NCBI GenBank assembly: GCA_949316495.1
Contig: OX439001.1
Location: 26,499,386-26,563,385, forward strand
DNA: 64,000 bases
DNA from: Amphiduros pacificus
Taxonomy: Eukaryota; Annelida; Polychaeta; Phyllodocida; Hesionidae
Reading direction: 5' to 3'
The notes under the pieces were generated by a model that was not told the origin of the DNA, ran no database searches, and worked only from the letters and a program-made list of their open reading frames with translations. A program made the translations under genes and the position numbers. Positions within the stretch are counted from its first letter, which is position 1. Every line of letters begins with the position of its first letter. This document shows, piece by piece, positions 1-10,700 of the stretch.

Positions 1-177
1 TCCTCAAAAAGGTTTTGAGTTCAAATCAAAGGAAAGGGTTGAGGAATTGTAAAAAAAGAAACATTCTGGAAAACTCACAAAATCTGCACAATATAATGGA
101 AAATGCCAATAAATTTATTGCAATTCCTATTTCACTCCAAAAATAGAATTGGAATATCAGAGTTTCAATTGTCTTAC

Positions 178-302
178 TTTTTCTCTTTGAACTGATTGAA
201 GATTTCCCTGCGTATGTTCCAAAGTGTATAGAAGTCTGGGTTTGCAGCAAGGAGCTGTCCTGTCACTTCTGCTGCCTCCTCATCCAATTCCCCCGTCTTC
301 CT
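178..302 (-). CDS. RABGGTA: RABGGTA coding exon with first PPTA repeat
   Basis: Exon of 125 bp that starts in phase 0 with RKTGELDEEAAEV and ends in phase 2 after FNQFKEK. The acceptor is GCAG at 303-306 and the donor is GTAAGAC at 171-177. It carries the PPTA-type signature NPDFYTLWNIRRE. The next exon lies beyond position 1 or within the first 170 bases, where I saw no further match. Confidence 0.94.
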
Positions 303-727
303 CTGCATTATCATAATAGGCACTCATGTCAACAATAAATGGGTCTTGAACTCAATTATTAAGACTAAGAGAAAAATATGTCTTGAAACATGGGTAGGAA
401 GGTGGGCAATTTTATTATTTTTTTATTACAAATAAAGTCCACAGTTGGCCTATATTATGTGTGTATAATGAAATCTTTCTGTGGTAAATGCTTTGTCAGG
501 GATTTTGGCTGAGCATAGCTATAGTGGTTGCTTTTTTTTTTGGTTGATCTTAGACAGTTGCTTAATGACTAAAATGAAGGAAGAAACAAAGATTCATCAA
601 TAAATTAAAATATTACCTTTTCAAACGCTTTTATTGTACCACCAATATACATTTTCATTTTCTTCTCCCTTTCCTTGCGTTTTGCCTCCTGTTGCTCGGC
701 AGTTGTCTTAACCTTGAGCCTACCATG
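178..727 (-). CDS. RABGGTA: Rab geranylgeranyltransferase subunit alpha (5' part, gene continues past the left edge)
   Basis: This gene encodes the alpha subunit of the enzyme that, with the beta subunit and Rab escort protein, attaches geranylgeranyl groups to C-terminal cysteines of Rab GTPases in the cytosol. Two minus-strand exons are visible: 727-617 (37 codons, begins HGRLKVKTTAEQQ) and 302-178 (41 codons plus 2 bases). The joined peptide follows the human protein, which from memory starts MHGRLKVKT and continues with GELDE and the first PPTA prenyltransferase repeat; here the latter reads NPDFYTLWNIRREIF. Introns are bounded by CAG/ and GT: acceptor at 728-730, donor at 615-616, acceptor at 303-304, donor at 176-177. 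The acceptor sits directly before the His codon, so the start Met must come from an upstream exon, which I could not place. The catalytic remainder lies outside the window. Identity is very secure; exon edges are read from the sequence. Confidence 0.95.
617..727 (-). CDS. RABGGTA: RABGGTA coding exon starting HGRLKVKT
   Basis: Exon of 111 bp, 37 whole codons. The acceptor TTCAG immediately precedes CAT (His) and the donor GTAATA follows the AAG codon of AFEK, giving phase 0 on both sides. The peptide is lysine- and glutamate-rich (EAKRKEREKKMKMY), as in the family's first helix. Confidence 0.94.
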
Positions 728-1456
728 CTGAATTATGAAATCAATTTGCATATTTAATTTATATAAATTTGACAAATATGTCAATGTCAAGTAAAAGCTT
801 AAGACAAGTAAAAGTTATCCCTAGTTATTACTGACCCTGTAGAATAGTCTACCAATCGAACTCAACTTGATTTACTTCATTTGACTCCAATTTTGCAGTC
901 CCATGGATTGACTTTTGATAAAATTTAGTTTCTTATATCCCCATCGATTTTGATTATGGCAAAATAAGTTTTAAAATGATCAGCTTTTAGATTATTTACC
1001 TTATTCTAGATGTATTTTAGAATAAAATACCAAATTTATCAAAATCTAATAAGCAGATTCTCTAAAAGTTTGAATGTTTGATGATCAAACCTGAATCAAT
1101 TTTATGTGGTAAAAGCAACCACTTTGAGCTTGTGGTGTCAATGCAAGAAATGCATGCAAATCGCTAAATACTTATTTTGGAAATTTAAGAGTAATATCAA
1201 AGAGAACCACACTCATCAGGCAATGATGTAATACAAACAGAACAGAGGAGACAAATCACACCTGCATCCAAAGAAATTGGTAAGATTTTTGTTTCATCTA
1301 TTGGTGTAGACCAATAATATATTAGTGTGACAGGGTATCAATTCTATTCTAGTGTGCCTGGAAATAATAATGCCATTTGTGGATGCTTGTGAGAGATCAG
1401 CTTTTCACTTGGATGGAGAGAACGCCTATGGCTGCTGGAAGTCTACTTCATTCGCA

Positions 1457-1553
1457 CACTGTCCACTAGAGGCACACACAAACTATTACCTCTGGCCAAC
1501 CCAAATAAGTATTCCCCCAGAACTACTTTCACTGGCCATATGCTCCAAGACTG
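1457..1553 (+). repeat. Dispersed ~100-bp repeat, copy 1 of an inverted pair
   Basis: Read on the plus strand, this segment matches the reverse complement of 4519-4613 at roughly 88-90% by eye, including the shared run AAACTATTACCTCTGGCCAA and the later ACTGGCCAT. Similarity fades on both sides, so these are two copies of a short repeat facing each other about 3 kb apart. The family is not recognised. Confidence 0.75.
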
Positions 1554-2331
1554 TCAGTCTGGACTTAACTGATAAACATGATTTTAATACTTTCATAATT
1601 TTAAACCATTGAGGCTTGGTTGGAATTGAAAAACCCATAACATGATTTAGGGAAATAATCAATCTCTACTGGTATCCTGATTAGGACTAACTAAAATTTT
1701 GCTATCCTCATTTAGGAATACCCTGACTTTCGGGTGATGCAATAAGTAAATGATACCCTGTTTTGTGAGTTGTATATTCAATACCCATATAATATAAAAA
1801 AGTCATATAAACGTTTTCATATTTTAAACATATTTTACAATTGTATATTTAATAGTAACAGCACTCTCCCAGTAATGAAAAGCATGCTTTACCACCAGAC
1901 TAGTGAGAAAGACTGTACAAATATCTGATATCAGGTAGTCTGAAGTTCAGTGAGGATGACCTGGGGGAAGCAATTTCCGACAAATCATTTTTCTGGATTT
2001 GCAAACCAATTAACCATCATCTGTTAACCCCTAACGGACGGGAAAGACGGCAACGTCTACCACCGGTAATGGACAGGAGGGACTTCCCATTGTTCTGGCT
2101 CAATGATGTCATTTTATAACAATCCCTTGGGCTGCAACCTTGTTACAATGTAAATATGATAATGACGTCAGACTGAATGGATCCCAGCACATCATTGAGC
2201 TTACTGAATAACCATGGCTAATAATTTTATCAATTAAGTACCGGTATACATGTATACACTAGTCCAGATAAAAAATTGGTTAGTCCCTGTATGGACTGTC
2301 ACAGCATAAACATAGGCATCAGAGATGCATC

Positions 2332-3323
2332 AACCCTCAGCCCTGGTAACTTACTGCACAACATTCACTCCACACAACATTTGTGAACAAAACATCACTG
2401 CACCAAGGCAAATTGATGCAGGGGTAAAAAAAACATAATATTGCACATCTACTTCCTTTGATAGCTTATGTGTGTCAAGTATCATGAAACTTTCATCATT
2501 TACTCTAGAATTATTGAGATGATGGGCCTGTGACCTTGAAAAGCAGGTGAAGGTCACCGTCTATAAAACTCATCTGAGGTCTTCACCAGATGCTTATGTG
2601 TGTCAAGTCTCATAAAGCTGCCATCATTCGTTCTTGAGTTATAGCAATTATAGGGATTTCACATAATTGTCCCTGTGACTTTGAAAAGTAGGTGAAGGTA
2701 ATGTTCCATGCAAAAATGTCTGAGCTCTTCACCAGGTGCTTATGTGTGTTAAATCTCAGAAAGCTGACATCATTTGTTCTTGAGTTATTGCGACTCTTGA
2801 TATTTCACATAATTGTCCCTGTGACCTTGAGAAACAGGTCAAGGTCGCCATCCATCGAACTCGTCGGAAGTTTCACCAGATGTTTATGTGTGTCAAGTCT
2901 CATAAAGCTGCTATCATTCGTTCTTAAGTTATAGCAATGATAGGGATTTCACATAATTGTCCCTGTGACCTTGAAAAGTAGGTGAAGGTCATATTTCATA
3001 GAAAGAATTCTGAGGTCTTCACCAGATGCTTATGTGTATTAAATCTCATAAAGCTGCCATAATTTGTTCTTGAGCTATTACGACTCTTGGGATTTCACAT
3101 AATTGTTGCTGTGACCTTGAAAAATAGGTCAAGGTCGCCATCCATCGAACTCGTTCGCCGAACTCGTTCACCAGATGTTTATGTGTCAAATTTCATGAAA
3201 CTGCCATCATTTGTTCTTGAGTTATTGCGATGACAAGGATGTTCGCTACATACATACACACACACATATACACGCCAGGAGAACTGCAATACCCTCAGCC
3301 TGATTACATCAGGGGCTGAGGGT
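2332..3323. mobile_element. Non-autonomous ~1 kb repeat element with internal 145-bp tandem units and a terminal hairpin
   Basis: The left end reads CCCTCAGCCCTG and the right end reads its near reverse complement, CAGGGGCTGAGGG, so the element has terminal inverted repeats of about 12 bp. Between them are six related units, marked by CTTATGTGTGT or close variants near 2462, 2592, 2737, 2881, 3027 and 3176; spacing is about 145 bp and two subtypes alternate (about 290 bp). Units carry TGACCTTGA and CAAGGTCGCC blocks. The right end also folds on itself (3291-3323). A CA/TA-rich stretch (about 3247-3272) precedes the hairpin. There is no coding capacity. Similar elements are common in mollusc genomes as I recall; class is uncertain (MITE or Helitron-like). 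Confidence 0.6.
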
Positions 3324-4073
3324 AAAAAGGTTCACAAGGGAAGGTAACAGTCAAACCTGGATTAGGGTAAAGTTGACAAATCATGCTCTGAATTAGGAGA
3401 TTTGGAAAAGGGGATTGTGATCCTGTTTTAGGGAAAATGATAAAATACCTTAACCCGTCTTAGGGAAAATATCAGCCAAAAGAGCCCTATTTAGCCCAGC
3501 TTCCCCGATAACGCTGACTATGAAAGTAATCCCCCGGGTTAAGTACTTTTACCCTACTTTGAGCCTCATCCGAGGTCAAAAAAGTTCAGCCTCATCTGAT
3601 GTCAAAAAAGGTTCATGCTACCCGTGTTTACTTGTTCCGTGCAGCATGATGTTCGTATGTAGATATGTTTGTTTTCAAACACGACATTCACGAATTACAG
3701 GTTTAATTTATGCCTCTCATTTTAATTTAAATCCTGACTGAAGCTGCACATTAAAAATTTAGGCTGTGCAGCTGTTTCTGACCAAGGCTTCGAAGCAATG
3801 TTCAATAATATTAGTGCGTAACATTTGTGGATAAATTACAAATAACTGAAATGGAATACAAACCATTTTCAATGTGAGAAAGTGTTAATTATCACAGAAT
3901 TTTGCTCATTCACAAAAGAAGAAATTGTCCAACCGGAAGTAGGAAGTAATTTAGTTTTGATCTCATTTAAGGAAGAGTGCATATTTTGACTGGTACACGA
4001 TCTCTTGTAAAATGTGTTTGATTTTCACGAAAGGGTTGGCAACCAGATCATCAAATTGTACCGCGCCCAAACT

Positions 4074-4087
4074 CCACCAGAGGGCGA
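4074..4087 (+). promoter_or_regulatory. CTCF-like site near the divergent promoter
   Basis: CCACCAGAGGGCGA matches 13 of 14 positions of the CTCF core CCASYAGRKGGCRS. It lies about 630 bp before the CFDP1 start codon, in the interval between RABGGTA and CFDP1. Binding is inferred from motif only. Confidence 0.45.
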
Positions 4088-4337
4088 CGTGGTGAACCTA
4101 TCACCTCTGTACAAGGTGCCTTTTTGTGCTGGTTCAGCACATCCACCAATTTTTATGTAATTGTCCATCTTACTTATTTTTTTTCTTAAATTGTACTCAT
4201 ATTGGTATATTATGATATATTTCACCCTTAATACAAAATTTTGTGCATGTAGAAACAACTATTACGAGAAATAAAACTTGGAACTACTTTCTCAACCAGA
4301 GGAGCCATTTCCTGGGGTAGTGATAAGGCGGAACCAC

Positions 4338-4358
4338 AACAAAGATGGCCGCTTTGTT
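4338..4358 (+). promoter_or_regulatory. YY1-like site inside a short palindrome
   Basis: AAGATGGCCGC at 4342-4352 is one base from the YY1 consensus AAGATGGCGGC, a common promoter element of housekeeping genes. It is embedded in 7-bp inverted arms AACAAAG and CTTTGTT. The position fits a promoter for RABGGTA, CFDP1 or both. Confidence 0.35.
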
Positions 4359-4518
4359 TACAATTTGAATTCTCATAATCTTTTATACTTTTGGTCAATG
4401 TAACCAACAAAAAATGTTCAAATGTTAACAAATGAACTCAAATACATCTCAAGGCAACTTCATATTTGATATTAAGAGATGTTAATACGTCAATCACATT
4501 TACAACACACTGACATTT

Positions 4519-4613
4519 CTTGAGCACATGGCCAGTAAAAGTAGTACCGGAGGAATATTAATCTGGGTTGGCCAGAGGTAATAGTTTGCGTGTGCCTCTG
4601 GTGGACAGTGTGT
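4519..4613 (-). repeat. Dispersed ~100-bp repeat, copy 2 of an inverted pair
   Basis: This is the reverse-complement partner of 1457-1553. It ends about 70 bp before the exon that carries the CFDP1 start codon, so it sits within or next to the CFDP1 promoter or 5' UTR. No target-site duplication could be identified. Confidence 0.75.
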
Positions 4614-4709
4614 ACCGCGCCAACAAGGGAAATTCAGAGAAAACAATTTGATTTTAAGGTTTAAATTATCTTTATTTTACAGAAAATATAGACAGACATC
4701 AATTTAAAG

Positions 4710-4764
4710 ATGGACGAGGAAGAATTTGCTTCTTCGGATTCCAGTGATGACGATTACGTTCCAG
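4710..4764 (+). CDS. CFDP1: CFDP1 coding exon 1 (start codon)
   Basis: 18 codons plus one base, [18 protein letters not shown], followed by donor GTAAAT at 4765. The start is chosen because it is the only Met in frame at the acidic N-terminus expected for the family. Upstream, TTTATTTTACAG ends at 4682 and looks like a 3' splice site, so a 5' UTR intron may precede this exon. Confidence 0.93.
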
Positions 4765-7700
4765 GTAAATAAAAACAAAAACAATTCTTTTGCTGGAAAT
4801 GCCACTCACTCCCTGTCAGTGTCACACACACATTGTCATTCATGCATTGATGATTGACTTACTTAGTGATTCACCCAATTTAAGTCCCGACTATGTAAGA
4901 ACTCGACTTCCGGCGACTAACAATCAAAGAATTATGTACTGTTTAAATCAACTTAAGATGTCAGCCCTGTTTGAAAATATTTCTTTGTTTTATCTTGATC
5001 TCAGCATCGTTTCACCATTGTTTACAAGTTTGCACAATCAGGTGAAAGTGGGTCAGTTTATTCACGGGAGTGACAGCAACGATCTGAAGCTCAATAACGT
5101 TGTGGTGCATCTGACGTCATATGAAGATTCTCCCTTTGCGTTTCCATGACGTCATCACTTGGACTCTTCTAAATGTCATTTCACGTCGTCAGGTTTAATA
5201 TCGGGTAAAAATCTGGAGAAAAAACACTACAGAATACTCACAGATTTGCATTTTTAGACACTTTGACTGGGAAAGATAGTGACATGGGTCAGAACTGCAA
5301 CAGTCAATCGCCGCAGGTCAAGTTTATTTATTGGGGAAACTTCAATATGATGGTCAGTGCGTAGTGTTTCTAAAAACAGTGGATTTCAAGTCTATTTTGC
5401 CAATGTATTTGGGTATAGTATATATATATAGTGTATCATTCTTCTACTATAATGAATGGTGCATTATGGTACAGAAGTAGTCAACCATGAAAAGTGGGTT
5501 GCTTGAGACAAAAGGATCATAAAGGGTCAAGCCTAAAAGAAAAGAAAGACACACCTACTTTATTTATTTATTATAAATCTTATACATTTATTTGTCTGCA
5601 ACATGTTATTGTTATTTAAACAAAACTTTGAAGGTAAAATTATTTTAAAAAATTATTGTTTTCAAGAAAAAATATATTGACCCACTTGTAATAGTAAACA
5701 ATGTAACAGGGCTGCCAACTTTAGTTTGCCAAGGTTGCTCACATGAAATAAGATTATTTTCAACCTTTAATAGAAACCAACTCCAGAAGGTAGGAAAGAA
5801 ATAGAGTTAATTTTAGCCCATTTTAAAATAATAACTAAAAATATGATGCAGGTACATGCAGACTTTGCAAAAATGCCCAATTCCAGATTTTGCTTCCAGA
5901 TCACCAGAAAAAATAGAGGGTCCAGTCTATACTGTACATGGGCCTCTGGCCCATGATTTCGGTATATGGTTGCTATACTACACCCAGCCATTCTCTCCAA
6001 CCAATGATTACATACAGTGGAGTTGTGTACTTTTCAATGGGGGGGGGGGGGGGGGGGTAATCAGCCTATGCCTCAGCATGACAGCAGGAGTCAATCACCA
6101 TTTTGGATACATTTCTTGGAACAAAGATGGTCCCTCTTTTCAGTAGTGGATCTCAAAAGAGGGTCTGTCTCTGTTACTCATCTACATATATCTATAAGTT
6201 TGCTCAGCAAAACCAACTGGCATCCCATCAAGAGTGATTGTGATTGGTATGACCATAGGTCCTGCCAATCTCCATTACTCTCGGCAGGATGCAAATTTGT
6301 TTTGCTGAGTAGACTTAAAGGTGTAGATGTAAAAGGCCCCACAAGTCTCCATTATTTATGATAAAATTTAGAGGAGTTGGATGCTTCTGGTAAAGTTGTA
6401 CTTTTCAGTGGGGAAAAAAATCGGTCCGGCGGTTATCGGGAAGACTGGAAATGTTATGTCAACATTTAAAATCAATAAAAATTGAACAATAAAAAACTGT
6501 AGCAGAAATTTATAAATGCTGTATCATAAAAAAAAATTGTTTTAATATTTTTTACAAAACAACACGAATAGAGACACAATTTTTATAAACATGTATAAAA
6601 AATAAAAGGTTTGGAATATGCATTTTTCTTTTTTTCATAATAGTTATTATTGAAGCAATCAGAACAGAAATGAACAGATTTATTTGAAGTAATTTTGAGA
6701 GGATGGTATTGTAAGCTTCAAAAGAGCAACTAATCTGATTTTTTTCTTTGAAAAAAATAAACCAAAATATGGTATAATACTTCAATAAAACATTGGCTAT
6801 TTCATTTATTTAAAATATGAATCTTCAATTTTCCACTGTTCTGATGTCGGCAACTATGATAGGATCAAAGCATTTTGAATCCATTGTGTGAAACAATGCG
6901 TTGCCATGACGCCATAACTCATATAACAGCCGTCACGCCTCCATTCATAATTACTCCAAGGTCACAGTTACATAAGTAACCTGTACAAGGCCTTTTTGAA
7001 CAATTATGTCTGAGAGAAATATTTATACAACCAGGCTATAACTATATAAATCACTGCCATCTAGTGTCACAGGTAGTAATAAGTGCCCTGGTGGTGGATA
7101 ATGACATTAACGCCATTGATATGAACGTTAAATTTGTGAGGTATATTTAAAGAAAATAATTTCAATATTAACACCAGATGGCACTCTCTTGTCACACACA
7201 TTAAGGTATGAGATTGGTATCATATGATGTTCAGTATCTCTGACACAGTTTATAAAAGATTTGCTGTAATTCTGCACTAGGAGAGGCATTGAGTGAGGGA
7301 GAGGAGGAGTCAGGGGATGAGGAGGATCTGTCTGTGCTTAACAAGGAGGCCACCACAAATGCCAAGAGACGGACACAGAAAGCTTCCAAAAAAGACACAG
7401 GGCCACCAAAGTGAGTCATATTATTATTTATATGTGTTTGTATGATCATAAATATATTGTTGAAATTTTTTATCTGCTCATAAGTAATTAATATATTCTA
7501 TGTGAGAACAAATTACTGAAAATTCTCCATGTCCCTGCCTCGATTTTGGAGAGAATTAACCTTGGATATGTATATATTTGTAACAATTGGAAAAACAAGT
7601 CATTTACTCACTTTTCATAGCTCCTGTCAGGGAATTGTGATGTAATGTTTCCCCACAATTTGTGCATTAAAACTCTATTAAAGCATTACCTGTGATAACA

Positions 7701-10700
7701 ATAACCTATTTGAGTGTCTGTGGTGTCATATCCAGACATTATTATAGATTTTCTCATATATCCATAACATTGCTGACAGCTTTTAAACTTATATCCACAG
7801 TACCAGATTTTTATCCCTTGTCCAGAGGCAGAAAATGCACTCTCAATGATCTGCTGGAGTGCGATAATAGTGTCTAATCTTGCAAAGGTTATATTTTGGC
7901 TTTTTAGGAGAAAAGGAGGAATCAAACTTGCAGAGGAAGAAGAAGAGAAAAAAGAAGACAAGGATGACTACAATAAGCAATTACATGAAGAAATAAAAAT
8001 AGAACAACAGGAGAAAAAGCAAGAAGAAGAGAAAAAGAAGGTGGATGATTTATGGGCAATGTTTAAAGCTGATGTCGGACAACCCATTGTCAAACCAAAA
8101 GCTTCAAGTTCAGGGCTTGGAGCACTTTCCAGTAAAGCCAAGGTAAATAATCTTATTTGTCAGACCCCCCTCTCCTAGATTTTAAGTATCTGATTTTTGA
8201 GAGTCAGAATCTAATATTGATTGAGGTAATATGTCTTTTTTAAACCCTCCCCCCCCCAGTCCTATATCACATCAGCATGTTAGCTTGTCATTTAGACAGG
8301 TAAAATCATTTCAGAATGTATTAGATCATCATTTAATATTAAGACCCCAGTCAGTAGCATCAGTCTGATGCTCAATATGAACTTCTCCACCAGTTCCCAA
8401 CAGAGCAAATATGAATATATCTTTTTCATGCAATCTACACTCTTTTCCATAAATAGGAATATTTGAATCTGATCACAGTTGAGTATTTATTAAATCCTTT
8501 TGTAAATCAGAAGTTTGATTTGTTTGATGTTTGCATTGTAGCCAATCAGTAGTTCCAGTACTGGCAGAAAGGTGACAGCAGTGTCTTCTCCATCATCCTC
8601 CAGTCCTGCCTCATCAACTTCATCACCTGCTTCATCCAAAACTGTCACCATCACCAAAGAATATGACTTTGCTGGAGAAATTGTTAAGTATGTGTCTCTA
8701 TGGATTTTACTTTTACAAAAAAAAAGTTGTGGTGGAAATACCAGACAAACAAGACAAGTTTATTTACATTTTGTTGTATCCTCAGAAGGGAGTCAAAATT
8801 ACTGATCCAAAGTTGATTGTTTGGAAAATTATAATTTATCATCTACTGTATTTACTCGAAAATAGGACGAGAAATTAGGATCCAAACCTTCAGTACACAA
8901 GGGCAACCTGTGGACGGTGTTTAATGGCACCTCCGGGCGTAATAAACTTCACTCATATTCTCCAGATTTAAAGGTAGGGCATCACATCGTTGGATTTCAT
9001 CGATAAGATAGGATACGTATTGATGTTTTATCAATATTACTGGACCAAAACAGAAGAATAATTGACTATATCAGCATGGAAAGTATATACAATACCCTCA
9101 TACTCTCCAGGTATAAGCTCCCCCAGCGGCGATATAATTAATATCTTTGGTTTATAATACACAAAGAAATATTTCACCACATGTCAACAGTAGTCCGCCT
9201 CCATTTAATAAGTGAATATCATGCACAAGTCATACAAATTGTTAGTTAAACACTGCTTAAATATGCATACGCAACGCAAGGTTGCCATTTTGAAAGATGA
9301 TGGGTAGAAGCTCTTATTTTTGGCACTGAAACAATCAGAGTGCCACCAGTGTATTAACTCACATTGTAATATTAATATATTGTTCATTGATGGATCCTGA
9401 CACTATGTATTTACGTTTTACTTTTAAAATGGCCGCCAAATTTGAATTATAGCAGCGCCAATGTCTCGAGAAAAACGGATTTGTCCTAAATCGAAAGCAA
9501 AATCACATCAATTTGGGGGGTCATCTTATACACAGGGTCGTCCTATTTTCGAGTAAATACAGTAGGTCGACCCAAATATTATTTTACTTTGATTATCACA
9601 ACCCTTCAAAGAAAGGACTTCTTGCATTATTTTTTGTGATTGAAAACTTAGCCATGCAAAATAATTAATTGTATTTTAATCAGTAGCTGTCATACTTGCA
9701 TGATAAATGTCTGTAGAAATTTAATCCAAAAGCAGTGACATCAAATTTTACATTCCAGCAAAAATAGGATCAAATATATATTTTTTTAAATATACAATGA
9801 AAGATAAAAATCAATCCAAAAAGATTTTTCAATCAAATTTGCACCATTGATATAAGTGTAAACACCTCAATATGTGAAAATTAAATGTCACCTAGAAATC
9901 AACACAGTTGCAATTAAAAGAGTATCAATAGAGTTCAATTAAAAGAGTATCAACCATTTGTTGTCATTGACAGAGTTACAAAGGAAGTTGCAGCCAGTTC
10001 AAAGGAAGCACAAGTGGAGCTGAAAAAACAAGAAAATGGAGAAACTGCACCACAAGAGAAGAGGGACATAGGCAAACTTCCATCAGGATTAGGGTAAATA
10101 TTACTTAAATTATTGATTGAAAAAGTAAGACACCAGTTTGGATTGTTTGCACAAACAGACCCTGTGGCAAGAGAACAAGTTATTATTAAATAAAAGATAT
10201 TATGATGTAAAAGTGAATGTTTAATCCAGATTCGTGAATGTGAGTAGAAAATAGTGCAAAAGATAAGTCAATCTTTCAATTACTCTCAAAAGACAGCAAT
10301 GAAATGTTGGTTAATAAAAAAAAATGGATGTATTTTTTAGGGCAAAGAGACCAGCTGGAGGTTTGGGAAGTGTGCTCGGGTTTATAAACAAAAAATCAAA
10401 AATGAGCACATTGGTGAGTAAAGATGTTTGTGATTTTGTGAAGAATGATTAACGTTTAAACTATGGGCATTTCTTGAATAGGGCAATATTACACATGCAA
10501 TATTATGGCAAAATCTTTGTGTAGTGACTAGTCTGGAGTCAGTGAAGTTGAAATAATTGCATGACACAATGTAAGGTACTGAACTATTGATTGTTGCCTA
10601 CAGATGCAAATCTTAATTCTGCTAAACTTGTTTCATAATAAGTTGTCTGCCTTCAGGATAAGTACTGTTTTGGGGTTTTTTCAGAATCCAGATAGGATCT

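Larger units (their letters stand above)
728..4682. other. RABGGTA 5' intron and divergent RABGGTA/CFDP1 promoter interval
   Basis: This 4 kb stretch lies between the first visible RABGGTA exon and the CFDP1 start exon and has no supportable coding sequence. It holds an inverted pair of a roughly 100-bp repeat (1457-1553 and 4519-4613), an approximately 1 kb repeat element (2332-3323), and a GC-richer part (about 4020-4360) with a CTCF-like and a YY1-like site. The RABGGTA initiator exon and both transcription starts should lie here, but I cannot place them from sequence alone. Confidence 0.6.
4765..7280. other. CFDP1 intron 1
   Basis: A 2.5 kb intron without supportable genes. It contains a 19-base G run (6039-6057) and two CTCF-like motifs close to exon 2 (7054-7067 and 7171-7184). 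A 119-codon open frame at 4790-5149 has no recognisable domain and is treated as chance. Confidence 0.8.

Noticed and set aside
2205-2225. Minus-strand AGCCATGG followed by GTTATT as the RABGGTA initiator exon
   Set aside because: The Kozak context is good but the donor lacks the usual +3 to +5 bases; too weak to annotate.
4790-5149. 119-codon open frame on the plus strand
   Set aside because: It lies inside CFDP1 intron 1 just after the donor, has no recognisable domain, and both flanking CFDP1 exons splice cleanly around it.
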